A stretch of 64,000 bases of DNA from Diphasiastrum complanatum (Eukaryota > Streptophyta > Lycopodiopsida > Lycopodiales > Lycopodiaceae), in the NCBI GenBank assembly GCA_029204225.1, contig CM055098.1:55996537-56060536 (forward strand). Reading direction: 5' to 3'. Below are positions 21,587 to 32,929 of the stretch, piece after piece. The translations under genes and the position numbers were made by a program. Every line of letters begins with the position of its first letter. Position 1 is the first letter of the stretch. Below the pieces are notes generated by a model. That model was not told the DNA's origin, ran no database searches, and was given only the letters and a program-made list of their open reading frames with translations.

Positions 21587-22663
21587 ATGGGTAGTCACAC
21601 CCAAGGCCAACAACAAGGGCCTGATTCACTGGAAGAGGGAGTGCCTCAAAACCTAGATCAAGGAGGGACAACCCACCAATCTAATCCCTCATCTCCTCCA
21701 CATTCTGACATCTCCCCCCCTCCACCTTCTTCCATATCAACCTCATCTAATCCTCACCATTCATATATCCAGACCCGATTTCCTCGCCTTCCACCAAAAT
21801 ACTTTCAACTGCTCTCATCTCCAAATCCTCCACCACCCGCAGTGGTACCACCTGAATGGCATCGAGTGACAACCCGAAATCCAAGTCGAGATATTCTAGA
21901 GTCTACAGAATTCAAGGTGAAGTATCCTACGAATGAAGAGCATGGAGGGTTTGCTTTACCCGACCTCAAGCTGTACCGCATGCATAAAGCCAAAGTTCAA
22001 GCCTTAGATCCGCAACCAGCTTGGAGACGGGCCATGTTTTTTTGCATATAAGCCAACATTCTTACGCTACCTCAATGCGCCAACCTATTTGCGGGTCAAC
22101 CCAAAATACTCCGTTCTCAAACGGCATGAACCTTTTACACTGGACTTCATGGCCAACAAGATCTATTGGCCTATTCTTACAGAGTATGTACAAACAGAAG
22201 ATCCGGCCCAAGATCTAATTTCAAATTGTAGCCAAATTTATAAGCAGTACCATCGGTGTCCAGACAGGGATGTGCGCTATTTCGTTGACAATTGCGGCCA
22301 TATCGCTTTCTTGGCACCCTTGGCGTCTCATTGGGATAATTCCTTACCTCCCATTCTATTGGATATCAATAAGCCTTTGGTCACCGAGATGCATCACCTC
22401 AATGTGGCCCGACTTTATTACCGTGCGGCAATGACAAGCACCCTTCATGTCGATATGATAGAAATCTGGCAAACACATGGCTTCCACCAGAACATGCTCC
22501 ATTATTATGGCCTGCAACCCTTTTTGAATAAGCTATAGTGGCACTTGTTGGAGCACGTTGGCAAAGAACTGCATGCCATCAGGGTGATGCTCAATAAGGA
22601 GACCTACGATGAAACAGCTCGGCAAAGAGCAGGTACCATTGGCGTGGGACTGCCAATCCAATA
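21587..22663 (+). other. Extra ORF (aORF) of the Gypsy element, unknown family
   Basis: A Pro/Ser-rich head is followed by a block with EFKVKYPTNEEHGGF and DPQPAWRR, then NPKYSVLKRHEPFTLDFMAN, then a conserved core VARLYYRAAMTS, and a tail with THGFHQNMLHYYGLQPFL. All these blocks have counterparts in the same order in the minus-strand ORF at 46162-47118 of the other Gypsy element. It sits downstream of pol sequence, on the sense strand, just before the purine tract and LTR. It is not gag, protease, RT, RNase H or integrase, and I know no name for it. It is part of a broken element. Confidence 0.6.
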
Positions 22664-22676
22664 AAAAGGGGGATAA

Positions 22677-22862
22677 TGTTGTCCCTTATATTAGCCCAAC
22701 ATAGGAATTTATTGTGGCATGTGTTTTGTAAGTCCACAAGTAAATTCAAATAATGGTGGCATGTTTTTTGTAAGCCCACAAGTAAATAAAGGTTAGAAAA
22801 ATCTTATACTTAGACCTTTCACTATTTAAGTTTAATTATTACAAACAATCATTATTACAACA
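22677..22862 (+). repeat. Possible short 3' LTR of the Gypsy relic
   Basis: It begins TGTTGTCCC directly after a purine tract (AAAAAGGGGGATAA) and ends with ATTACAACA, giving TGTTG...CAACA ends over 186 bp. No second copy was found in the window. An alternative is that TGTTG opens a longer Copia LTR reaching the primer-binding site at 23426. Confidence 0.4.
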
Positions 22863-25830
22863 GTCGCCACGATCCACTCCAGATGGCACAATGGCTCCAC
22901 GCCACCTTCTTGTACAATCATTTGCACAATTGTGAATTGTATATAGATGACTATTGTAATCTAATCGACATTTGTTGAATTAGAGACATACATTGTAGTT
23001 GCTTTCATGCATCGATTCTTTCTTTCAGACTAATTGTTAGTAATAAACTCATAACTTTTACAAAGTAGAGTTAGCTTTCTGAGACACGGTATTGTCCACT
23101 ATTGTCTTGTGCTCATAGCATCAATCTGACGTGTATTTCCATACATTAATTTGAATCAATCACTGTCTTTTATTGCATTCAAAGTTCTTGTTAGAGTTGT
23201 ATGCTTTGCTATTATCTTGATGTCTGACTCTCTTACTACTTTGTCTAATTGTTTGCTCTTTTTGCTTCCGCAAACAACTGCACAATTTAAATTATGTTTT
23301 GTGTTCGCCTACTGTTGTTGTAGTGCACGCACTGAGGGAATCAGTCGACCACCGCTTTCGTGCGGTAGTAGGATCGTTCCAATCCGATTGTTCGATCCAT
23401 CCACTTTGGATTCCATTCCTCCACATGGTATTAGAGCCTATATGTTCCTCGATCTGATACCTACATAATATCAAAAGCGGTTTTATATCAGAGCTATTGT
23501 TGTAGCTCGATAAGCTTCCCGCAAAACATTGTTCTATCATCCTAATTTTTTTCTTGTTCTATAAAGTAGTATTAGATTTTCACTCTTAAATCACTGATAG
23601 TTATTACTATCACTTAGACTAAACTTCCACATGGATTTCCAAGGGAAAGCCAGTCCCATCATGGACAAGCTCGATGGATCCAACTATCATTTGTGGAAAT
23701 TTAAGATGAAAACTATGCTAATGGCTAAGGAGTTGTATGATGTTGTCACAGGTGTAGAGGTAAGACCCAAAGCAGATGACGCTGCAATGTCTCGATGGAA
23801 GCTGAAGGATGACAAGGCTTTTGCGTTGATCATCCTCAACATATCAAACACACAAATCTGTCATGTGTCTAAAGCTCAGACCTCGCAAGAAGTTTGACAC
23901 ATCTTGATCACACTATACGATGTGCGGGAGTAGCTTCCAAGCTACATCTCAGAAGGAGATTCTTCTCCCTCAAAATGATGAATGGTGATTCATTACAAAA
24001 TTACATCAAGTAGTTCAAGAACCTGGTGCAACAAATGGTCGTTGTCGAATCAGTCATATACAATCAAGAAGCATCATATGACAACTCTTGGTCAGGGTTT
24101 TCAAAAACGTAATGAGGTAAAGTAAAATCTGCAAAATTTAAGGGTTATTTTTGGTGCCCTTGAACGTTAAGTAACGTTCGTGCTTACATTCCACCGACAA
24201 AAACCTGCCAAATAGGTTACCCATCGGGCTTTACAAAGAGGCCCGATGGGACCCACCGAGCTTTACGAAGGAGCTCGTTGAGCCACACAGCTCGCTATGA
24301 AGGTATTAGCGCAATGGTGGGCATCTTTTGGAAGCCTGCCCGCAGGCTTTTTTGTTGAGCTCGACGGGCTAATCGACTGGCCAAACTGGTCCAAGTGTCA
24401 CCAAAAGGTCACTTTTGGTTGACGTTAATAAGTTTTTCACGTAATTATGTCAAGAATAAAGTTTTTTTTGTGAAAAAATAGAGTAATTTTGTCAATACAA
24501 AAACTCTGCTCTTGGTTTCTTGATTCTGGAGCCACTTAGCTCATGATGAGACACTTAGCACATGATGAGCCATATCGGCTATTTCAAATCCTATATACCA
24601 AGAAGTACGTTCACCTTGGCGACAATTGCACACAAGCTATCAAAGGCAACAATTGCACACAAGTTATCAAAGGTGAAGGTACAATAAGATTAAGCTTTGC
24701 AAATGATCAATCCAAACTACTTTCAAGTGTCCTACATGTACCAAATCTATCTACAAATATGCTCTCTCTAAGGTGAATTACAGATTTAGGACACAAAGTA
24801 GAATTTGAATCAGATCAGTGTAAAGTAGTCGGTAGGACAGGCAAGATCCTAGCACTTAGGAAGAGGCATGGATACTTGTATAGATTAAGTCATCGTTTTT
24901 CTGCCTCTAGTCAGGCTCTTTGTACTTCTGTTAAAATCAATAAAAGTTTACTTTGGCATTATAGACTTGGTCATTTGAATTATACTTATGTATCGCACAT
25001 GTCTAAGCAATCTATTGTTCTTGATCTCGATTATCTCGATAGGAAAGTTGAATTACCTATCTGTCAAGATTGTTTAGTCGGTAAGCAGGCTAGGAAACCA
25101 TTTAGATCAAGCCATCAGCATGTTGCTGGAGGATTATTAGATATTGTACATACAAACATATGTGGACCCGGATGCAGAATCTTTCATTGACAGATGCAAA
25201 GTACTTCATCACTCTTACTGATGAATTTTTCAGAAGTACATGGTGTACTTCATCAAGAAGAAGTTAGAGGCTTTCAACCTCTTTAAAGTCTTCAAGGAGT
25301 CTGTAGAGAAAACAACTGGTAAGAAGATTAAAGCCCTGAGGTCTGACAATGGTGGAGAGTATATCTCTAATGAATTCAAGGAGTATTTTGAGAGCCAAGG
25401 CATTGAACATCAGTTTATCACTCCCTATTCGCCTCAGTCTAACAGCTTAGCTGAGAGGAAAAATTGTACCCTCGTCAAGGTAGCCAAGTGCATGCTGGCT
25501 CATGCATCTTTACCAAAGAGTTTCTAGATTGAAGTTGTCTCAAGTGTAGCTTACATCCAAAACAAATGTTCGACCAAGGCCCTCTCAAGAAAAAAACCTC
25601 ATGAAGTTTGAAGAGGATCTAAACCTTCAATGAAGAACCTATGAGTATTCAGATGCATCACCTACGGTAAGATCCCAAAGGAGACAAAGAAGAAATTTGA
25701 CTTCCAAGGTCTCAAGACCATCCTGATTGGATACACTTCCTCTAACAACACCTACAAGCAATACGACCTCGATACTCGATAGATTTTATTCAACAGGGAT
25801 ATAGTCTTTATCGAGGATCAGTTTATCGAC
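22863..25830 (+). mobile_element. Ty1/Copia relic (gag to integrase)
   Basis: A likely 5' LTR end (...CCACA, 23425) is followed by a primer-binding-site-like TGGTATTAGAGCC. Gag at 23631-23897 has MDKLDGSNYHLWKFKMK. A protease-region frame with DNCTQAIKGN and VLHVPNLSTNMLSL lies at 24543-24776. GAG-pre-integrase with LLWHYRLGHLN is at 24876-25190. The integrase core at 25240-25527 has LRSDNGGEYIS and YSPQSNSLAERKN. An unrelated insert with stem-loops lies between gag and protease (24110-24500). It is broken with several breaks. An ~80 bp segment at 22860-22945 recurs at 25872-25950, hinting at a repeat around the element. Confidence 0.8.
24110..24500. repeat. Non-Copia insert with GC-rich stem-loops
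   Basis: Between Copia gag and protease lies a segment of different composition. It has a perfect 10-bp stem CCCATCGGGC/GCCCGATGGG (24220-24229, 24241-24250). An imperfect direct repeat of the same unit follows with its own CGAGCT/AGCTCG stem (about 24257-24277). Then comes the palindrome AAGCCTGC-CC-GCAGGCTT followed by T's (24332-24352). No coding content or clear terminal repeats. Confidence 0.5.
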
Positions 25831-25871
25831 TTCAAAGCCAACTTCCTATATTGCGCAACTACTTTGACAAT

Positions 25872-25990
25872 GATAACAGCCTCCACGAACTACTCCAGAC
25901 GGCACAACAGCTCCATGCCACCTTCTTGTACAATCATCTGCAATTGTGAATTTCATGACTCCGAATTCTGGCTCCAACCTCAGGATGTTA
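25872..25990 (+). repeat. Copy of a short segment also found at 22860-22945
   Basis: Shared phrases around 'actccaga-ggcacaa' and 'ccaccttcttgtacaatcat' in the same order. The element to which the segment belongs is uncertain; it may be part of the Copia LTR. Confidence 0.45.
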
Positions 25991-26007
25991 TGGCCACTCA
26001 GAATGCT

Positions 26008-26490
26008 CTAAATTTTCAGTAAATATAGCCCTTTTAGATTTAACACGACGAATATACTTTGAGAAGGTATCCTATGAATATGTGAAAAGCTTGAACATCG
26101 AGGATCAACAGAATTACGCGGATCTATTGATTTACTAGAATCAGTAACCGAGTGAATTGAAGCTTTTGAATCATCACTCAGTGATTCAACTTGTTCAAAA
26201 GAACAATGTTCTAATTGTGTAGAGCCTGTATCTGAAGAGGAGGACGAGGTCAAAACATTTGACACAAGTTGAGTTACAAGTGTCATTTCTTGAAAAGTAG
26301 TTACCTGAGGAATTTCGAAAGGTGAACGGGTAAATGATGATGATGCCACATCATTTACATAAATATATTGAGAATCAGGAGTGGCTTTATAAAAAAAGCT
26401 ATCATTGGGAATTTCATATGAAGATGATGCACTTGTTGCAACGTATTGAGTTACAACTACTGGAATGGAGGAGGTAGAACTTGTTGACAT
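26008..26490 (-). CDS. Hypothetical Ser/Thr-rich ORF, 160 codons
   Basis: An uninterrupted minus-strand frame rich in Ser, Thr and Val, with no recognised domain, signal peptide or membrane segment. Strings such as SSSSDTGSTQLEHCSFEQVE and SVTDSSKSIDPRNSVDPR suggest a disordered acidic or serine-rich segment. The ATG follows a run of A's. It lies between a Copia relic and a Copia LTR, so it may be a gene fragment caught between insertions, part of an unidentified element, or a chance frame favoured by low complexity. Confidence 0.25.
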   Translation of the reverse strand: MSTSSTSSIPVVVTQYVATSASSSYEIPNDSFFYKATPDSQYIYVNDVASSSFTRSPFEIPQVTTFQEMTLVTQLVSNVLTSSSSSDTGSTQLEHCSFEQVESLSDDSKASIHSVTDSSKSIDPRNSVDPRCSSFSHIHRIPSQSIFVVLNLKGLYLLKI

Positions 26491-26592
26491 CGTAACCTTA
26501 ATTTTTTTTTTTTAACTAAGACTAATGCTAAGCATAGACTCATAAAAAACAGCTGACACATGAAACTATATGTGCTTCACAAAACTTAACAC

Positions 26593-27374
26593 TGTGAGAA
26601 ATTGTCAAAAATCTAGCTTGGTATTTTGATGAAAGAAGTTTGTAAGTGAATCTCACATGTGTGGAGGATGTTCCCACGTGTGGAGAATTGTGAATTAAAT
26701 TAAAAAATTTTGTATCAAGCATCTAGGTGTAGGATGTTGATAGGGTCAAATTTGACATAGATGGCAAATCATCCATTTCCAATTGTAATGCCACTATTGA
26801 GTCAAAATAGAGTAGGAAGCCAAACTCGAGCCAATTAGAGTGTAGACAAGTGTAATGCTTTTGTTTGATGAGATTTAAGAGGTCCAATAGGATTTAGAGG
26901 TGGAACCATGAGTGGTCCAATAGAATTTGAGATATGCTTGAAAATGGTCCAATAGAATTTAGAGGTGAATGGATGAATGGTCCAATAGGATTAAGACCAA
27001 TCATGATTGAGCATTGTGGTAGCTCATGGATCTATTAGTATCATTGTACTTCTCATTTGGATCTAATGGATTTTGAGATTGAGTGGATTTTGTGAGTAAT
27101 TGGTTTTCTAGCTTTCTCTCTCTACTCGAGAGCTCATGATGAATTTCTCTCTCTACCCGAGGAGAGCAGCTTGTTTTTACTTAGATTATTTTTGGAACAC
27201 TTCCCACACGTGTGAGTGAGAATCGGAAGTGATTGAATGCATGTAGTAGTGTGTTTTTGCCATAGAATCAAAGATAGATCTTGAATCTCAATCTAGTCTT
27301 GATCTTGGTGCATCTACACACCTTAGGAGAGCACAAGTACATGTTGTGGACAGTCCACACGTGTGAATTCAACA
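26593..27374 (+). repeat. Copia 5' LTR
   Basis: It starts TGTGAGAAATTGTC, as do the other LTRs of this superfamily in the window (TGTGARRAATTGYC), and ends ...TTCAACA directly before the primer-binding site. It contains two CACACGTGTG palindromes (27205-27214, 27356-27365), short repeated 'ggtccaatag' phrases and paired GAGAG/CTCTC blocks. Confidence 0.75.
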
Positions 27375-27387
27375 TGGTATCAGAGCC
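27375..27387 (+). other. Copia primer-binding site
   Basis: TGGTATCAGAGCC, the usual initiator-methionine-tRNA complementary site of plant Copia elements, abutting the LTR end. Confidence 0.85.
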
Positions 27388-29218
27388 TACCTAAGGTTAC
27401 CATGCATTTTGATCCATTTGAGTGAAAACTATTCATCAATCTTGAGCTAGAAATTGTCAAGATCCATTTTCCTAGCTATCTTGTCCAATTTTGGATCAAA
27501 AGAGATCAATAGGGCATTGATTGGGTCTAACCTAGTACTGCACGGAATCAGGTGCTCAGACATGTGTGAGGAACATCCAATTTCAGTTTGGGAGTTCTCT
27601 TTCACGTTTGATCCAAAAATCTTGCTAGATAGCTTGTTTTGAGGCTATTTTTGTCTAGTTTCTGATACAATCAGTTTCATTCCATTTGGTTGAGCCAATC
27701 AAAAGTTATAAGCTTTTGAAGAGAATTAGGTAGGGCACCTAGACCTGGGTGGACACATTTGGTTTGGTCAAGAGATTGCCTGTTTGATCCAAAATCACTC
27801 ACAGTTGAATGCTTACCAATCTCATCTATATGTGATCTAGGCATTGTTTTGAGATCTTAGCCATTTTGTTTCATGCAATATCATTGTATTTGAGTCAAAT
27901 TTGGTTTCTAAGTGTATTTCACGTGCTAAGAGTGTTTGATCCTAACTTTGCCCATACTCCATCATTTGATGTGAAGTAGATCTAGTTTTGGAGAGATTGA
28001 GATAGTTAGTGAGAATCATCTCACAGTTTGTTGTAAGATCTTGCATAGGCGATGGTAGCACACCATTATTGGATCCTATAGTGAGAGAGGCAACATTTTT
28101 TGTTCATCACTTTTACTTATCTCCACTTTCCATGACTTCAATGAGTCCATACTTGTTGCAACCAAGTGAGAGATTGTCTACTTCCAATTAATCAATATGG
28201 AAGCTGAGGACGGAGTCCATCTTGATACTCCAAGATGTGTTGGACATTGTACTTGGGATTGAGGAGGAGCCTCAAGCCCTTCAAGAAGTACAAAAATACA
28301 AGAAGAGAGCTAGGATGGCTCTCCACTACATTAAGATGAATGTCTCTAATGAGATATTGAGGGAGATTGGATTTTGTTCTACATCCAAGGAAGCTTGGGA
28401 TTGTCTCAAGTCCATCTATGAGGCTAAGAACACCTCTAGGCTCCTCACTCTTAGAAATCAAATCTTCCAAAGTAGTCAAAAGAGTGATGAGAGTGCATCT
28501 AATTATGTTTTGAGAGTCAAGGATATTCATAGGGAGCTTGCATGTATTGGTGACTCAATCAATCAAAGTGAGCTAGTCCAAGTCATTCTCAATGGCTTGA
28601 GAGATGAATATGACAACCTTGTCCAATCCTATGCCATTAAGGAGGAGCCACCAAGTTTGGAGGCCCTTCAAAGTGTTCTTATTTATGAAGAATCAAGACA
28701 AGAGTACAAACTCTTGAGGATGGACAAGCTATTACTCAATCATGATGATGGCAAAGTTTTATTTGCCAAGCACAAAGAGAGGAGTAAGAAGCAACACCAT
28801 CGCTTCTCTAATGACAAAGCTAAAGACCAAGATGGAGAGGAGGAGGATACCTCTCATGCTTCTATTTCAAATCTCAAGAAGAAGAAGATCAAGTGCTTTT
28901 ATTGTGGCAAGAAAGGCCATTATGCCACCAATTGCTTCAAGAAGAAGAATCAACTCAATCAAGCCAACATCACCAATGAGAAAGAAGACTATATTGCAAC
29001 TGACGGAGAAGGCTTTCTTATGGCATCAAGCTTCTCACCCAAGAATTGATTCTCATGATTCCGACAACTCAGATGATGAAGAGGACAACAATGATTCTTT
29101 GCATGAGGACAATATTGAGAGAGGTCTTGATTTCGATAGTGATGATGAAAATCATCTTAGTGGAGATGAGTTGCAAGATGTATTGGCTGATCAATTTGAA
29201 TCTTGCGATGATGAATAA

Positions 29219-29770
29219 AGTTTGTACATGTTACAAATAATTTTGTCATAAAATGATCCATTGTGGTCAATATATATTGTTTTCAAATTAACATTATTAT
29301 ATTTTTCTATGATGTTGCATTTCTAAAGTTTCATCTCAAATGCATCTCGTTATCACTTAGAATTAGAAAAATTTATCAATATTAATAGATGTGTGAACTA
29401 ATTAAAAGATATATGTGTTGATTATTTATATATTATAATTAAAAAACATCTTCTTTGAAATAATAATACACTTTGTCACAATATTGTTTGACTATTCATT
29501 GATCTTTGCAAACACACGAAGGTGTATAACATTGCAATTTTTTTATCGACAAATTAGCTTAACAAGCTACCACCGGCTTTCAAATGTAAGGTACTTAGCA
29601 TCCTTTCACATGCATATTAAGCTCACGCTTATATTTTTACCCATCAATACCATATTGAAAAAATTGTCAAATTTTGATTAAAATTTTTCTCAATATAAAA
29701 ACACATCATAATGTCTATAAATACATAAGATAGCATGTAATATTCAACTGATAATAACTTTAATTCGTCA
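29219..29770. other. AT-rich, no gene recognised
   Basis: Very AT-rich sequence after the Copia acidic tail. No LTR, ORF or structured repeat supported. Confidence 0.35.
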
Positions 29771-29779
29771 GAGCAAAAA

Positions 29780-29965
29780 AATTTGCGTGGCAGTGCCACA
29801 CAGATTAAATTTTTTTTGCCAAACCTCTCCTCCAGCCTGGATTTCAGCGGCAGGGGCCTCGGAAAAGTTTTAGTGTGGATATGCCACGCGTGGTAGTACC
29901 ACGCATAAGAAAAATGTCAAAATTTTGGCTAAGTATCGGGTTCGCGTGGCAAAACACACATATAT
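29780..29965. repeat. Cluster of GCGTGGCA/TGCCACGC palindromes
   Basis: Several self-complementary phrases built on GTGGCA-n-TGCCAC occur within ~170 bases, including GCGTGGCAGTGCCACAC near 29785 and GCCACGCGTGGTAGTACCACGC near 29883. A third GCGTGGCA half-site lies near 29943. They stand out from AT-rich surroundings. This could be a decayed foldback or MITE. Confidence 0.4.
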
Positions 29966-30009
29966 GTAGTTGTGTCACTCTTGAGCCGTATACTCCTGAT
30001 GATGTATAT

Positions 30010-30115
30010 TAATTTCGACAAGAGTTGGTCAGAACCTATGCCCGGAACGGTGTAGGCGTTGCACCTGAGATCGAGGGCCCTCAAAAGGAAGTTGCTCCTG
30101 CCTTAACAGCCTTTC
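30010..30115 (+). other. Exon-like coding fragment, family unknown
   Basis: A plus-strand frame reads FRQELVRTYARNGVGVAPEI then EGPQKEVAPALTAFQ, with a CAG|GTTGTT donor-like site. GC content is higher than the flanks. I do not recognise the protein. It may be a stray host exon. Confidence 0.3.
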
Positions 30116-30164
30116 AGGTTGTTCAAGATGCAGATCTTATTTTATATACATCATTATATATCTT

Positions 30165-30897
30165 GCAATGAAATGATTCTGAAACTGTAGCATCTAGTGC
30201 AATCCATTCATCACTTTCAAACTAGGTAATGGAATTGGTACTATTTGTCCAAAATCTCCTTTTGTATCAGGAATATACATTGATTCATAAAAAAAGATCC
30301 CACTATCAGCTAGATCTTTTGCAGTTCTACCTCGATATTGTAGCTGTCCAATATCAGTGTGAATAACATCTAACACAACTGCTTCATTAATGTTGGATGG
30401 ATATAAATCTGGAAGAGAAAAATGATCAGGTTGGCAAGTTTACTAGTAGACATTTATAAATGACAAAAATCCAAGTATCAAATGATCCTGACAGTTGAAT
30501 CCTTGCATATTTATCTCTGAATGCATATATACATGTTGGACTAGAATTTTAGAAATAGATTTCCTACTGATGATGTTCTAAAATCCAAAATTCTGGCCTT
30601 CCAATAATATCGAAATGATAGTTTTGACTTTTTCCTTTTTCGAAATGCTCTTTTTGATGATGGATGCATCAAAACCCAAGAGTTTTTTGAATATTTTATT
30701 GGCACCCATAATCCATTATCATCTGTCTCATTGAATAGAAGCACAGAGTCGATTGAGAAGCACCGCTTTCTTGATGGCGCCGTTCGTAATTTGCATGCAA
30801 AAATCTGAAACAATGACCTAGGAATATGATAATCTGCGTAGACAATCTGAGAAGATGTATTGGTGAAAATTTGAAACACTGATCTATTTGGCGCCAC
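30165..30897 (-). pseudogene. Gene X, copy B (5' part only)
   Basis: Block 1 (30897 to about 30560, minus) contains WVLMHPSSKRAFRKR and FRYYWKARILDFR, nearly the same as copy A. A short second block (about 30555-30460) follows. The third block, preceded by a pyrimidine tract and TTCCAG acceptor-like site near 30411, contains YPSNINEAVVLDVIHTDIG and GIFFYESMYIPDTKGDFG. The match to copy A stops near 30165. The shared exon-intron order argues for a spliced host-like gene family of unknown function. This copy is 3'-truncated. Confidence 0.45.
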
Positions 30898-30899
30898 AA

Positions 30900-31380
30900 A
30901 TTAACTCTGGTTAATCCTGTTAACCATGATTTGACAATGTATATACATTAATGGTACATTGATTTTCTCATCTCAACCATCTGTCATATTCATTTTCAAT
31001 ATTTTTGGGTCTCTTCGGGCAGTGATGAGCTGGAAGGGCAGGTCTCATTAACCAATAGCATTTCCACATGCTGGCCGACGAAATAGCAATATATTTTAAA
31101 AGTTTTTATTTTATTTATATTTGGAAAATTCTACGTTACATAGAACCCCGATTTCAAGGTTTCAATTGGTCCACATGGCAACGAAAAAAAAAAAAACATC
31201 TTTTTCAAAGGCCCTCTCCGGGCTCTAAGTTTCTCTAATGGGTCTCAAGCTTTACTTTCATACTTTGCAATGTCTAACACATTTATTTGGCAGTTTTCTT
31301 CCCATTTCGGTATTTGCTACCTTTTATCTACGAATTGACATTTTCTCAATTTGAGCATGAATTTATTTAACGAACTACTT
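30900..31380. other. No gene recognised
   Basis: AT-rich sequence with an A-run near 31180; nothing assignable. Confidence 0.35.
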
Positions 31381-31387
31381 GACAGTC

Positions 31388-31523
31388 CATCGTTGGCCAA
31401 TAAGCCACATTTCTACAACTTGCATTGTGATTTTTTATGAGAGGATGATGATAGTCATCATTGGCCAGCAAATCACATTTCTACAACTTGCATTGTTATT
31501 TTTTATGAAAGGATAATGATGTA
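31388..31523. repeat. Two tandem copies of a ~68 bp unit
   Basis: The phrase CAT-CGTTGGCCAATAAGCCAC at 31388 recurs as CATCATTGGCCAGCAAATCAC at 31456, each followed by 'atttctacaacttgcattg' and a T-run. The copies are about 85-90% alike. Confidence 0.75.
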
Positions 31524-32317
31524 CTCAATTTGTTGATTGAATGATTGCAACGATTAGGCCATCATCTCCACACATAAGATCTTTTGAGAGTACTATGTTT
31601 AAGACAAATACTTACTACTTGAGTTGACATCTAGGTGGTCTACTTTAGTAAGGCTCACATTCTTGTGGAAACAAGAGCAGTAAAACTCAATCATTCTACC
31701 TAGATCCTTGGAAATACTTATGTGGGAAGGATGTTTCATCCTAATCTCCCTATTGGAGCTGATATATCCTATGATGGCAAATATTGTGATATTCATTGGG
31801 TTAAAATCCATCCATTGACAACAGATTGTGTCTATGCTTGGAGCTACATGAATGGAGGAGATTTTGGATTCTCCTTAGCCATGTATCATACGCATCCTAA
31901 ATTTTAGTAGATCATGAGATATCTGCATTTTGGTTCTCTTCTATAGACACCCTTTTTGAGATGAGTGATACTTTTTTCCTGTCAAATAGGTGTACAATCT
32001 ATAAGTCCAAATACAGATCAAGAACTACATTGGCCACCCTATTGTAGTACGCTAGACCTATGGTCGGGACATGTCTCCTAGAACCTCGATCATCAATAAG
32101 CCTTATAATCTTGAGTAAAGTGCCCTCCTTTGACTTGATAGTTCTTCAATAATACCGACTTACCAATGAGAATGAGTGTAGGACATTATTGGTACAGGTG
32201 AGTTATTATGAACTAGTACTGGAAATCAAAGGGAATGAGTCCAATACGTTTAAATTTTGAGTTACAGATATGCTCTCCCCCGACCATGTTTCTAAGGATG
32301 TGAAAAACTTTTATTGG
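31524..32317. other. Unassigned sequence beside a Copia fragment
   Basis: A short plus-strand frame at 31722-31907 (61 codons) has no recognised content. The rest may be decayed Copia sequence adjoining the RT fragment, but no motif is clear. Confidence 0.25.
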
Positions 32318-32600
32318 TTAGGGAGTACAGTTTGGCTGATAAAACATCCTTAAGATCATTCTATTACTTTTACTTAGTAGAAATGTCCAACCATCCTCAT
32401 AACAACATGACACAATAAAACAATGGTGTTGTATCCACGTGTTACTATTTTTTGGAATCACCTTGAATATCCATTTGCATGGAATTAGGTTTCGGTCCTT
32501 TCGCAGCTCAGTTAGTGTCCATATTTGATTCTCCAATAGAGAATCGAATTCGGTGTCCATCACTGATTTCCACTAGTCAACATCAGGAGTAGACATTGCC
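32318..32600 (-). mobile_element. Ty1/Copia RT start fragment
   Basis: The minus-strand frame has MDTEFDSLLENQIWTLTEL then PCKWIFKV, the beginning of the Copia reverse transcriptase domain (usually M..E...L..N.TW.L..LP.....I.CKWVFK). A short, broken, old remnant. Confidence 0.7.
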
Positions 32601-32929
32601 TCAGAAACCGTGGTCGGTTTCTGCACAAAGTAGCAGGCCGAATCATCCATAAATTTGGATGGAGGCTGTCTATATCTGTCACATGGGCATGCAATACTCC
32701 ATATGTCTCAATTAGAGTGTCTGGGTCATCTCAAGGTAATTAGTCACAAACAGGCCTCAACATGGAATTAAATCTCGGCGTGACCAATAATCTCGAACAC
32801 TGGAGGTCCGGTCTACCATATTAGGACTATTCCAGGTCCTTAACCAAATATCGCCATAACATTCTTCCCTCCTTAAACTGCTTCTATCCTTAGAAGCTCC
32901 TTAAAACAAGAAAGAATTACAAGAACAGT

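Larger units (their letters stand above)
19469..22862 (+). mobile_element. Ty3/Gypsy relic with protease region and extra 3' ORF
   Basis: The frame at 19469-19993 matches the protease-distal region of the Gypsy element at 44735-54651: both have CxMADQ-V, a G/S-x-PW strand, a TIDIINW-like block (here QPIDIINWRYSLATIDC) and similar spacing. It continues to 20335. A linker region follows (20494-21017, with PGPNGPDS and a short internal duplication around GGTCCCGAC). The extra ORF region is at 21587-22663, then a purine tract (22663-22676) and a possible short LTR. The element is broken with several breaks, and no 5' LTR is identified. Confidence 0.65.
26593..29218 (+). mobile_element. Ty1/Copia element: 5' LTR, PBS and gag
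   Basis: LTR 26593-27374, primer-binding site 27375-27387, then gag. The 28222-29049 frame has the Copia gag domain (MNVSNEILREIG, TSKEAWDCLKSIYE, YVLRVKDIHRELACIGD) and a CCHC zinc knuckle CFYCGKKGHYATNC. It is followed by a strongly acidic Asp/Glu/Ser tail to 29218. The gag is clearly related to that of the 59208-63782 element. No further pol domains or 3' LTR are visible to the right. The element is broken; the gag reading is long and clean, so the insertion may be only moderately old. Confidence 0.85.

Noticed and set aside
22677-23425. A 749-bp Copia LTR running from TGTTG to the primer-binding site
   Set aside because: Possible, but the purine tract just before TGTTG and the CAACA at 22862 fit better with a short Gypsy 3' LTR. 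No second copy is available to decide.
24332-24352. Bacterial-type intrinsic terminator (stem plus T-run)
   Set aside because: The shape fits, but the context is a plant retrotransposon. There is no bacterial gene nearby and the loop is only two bases unless the stem opens.
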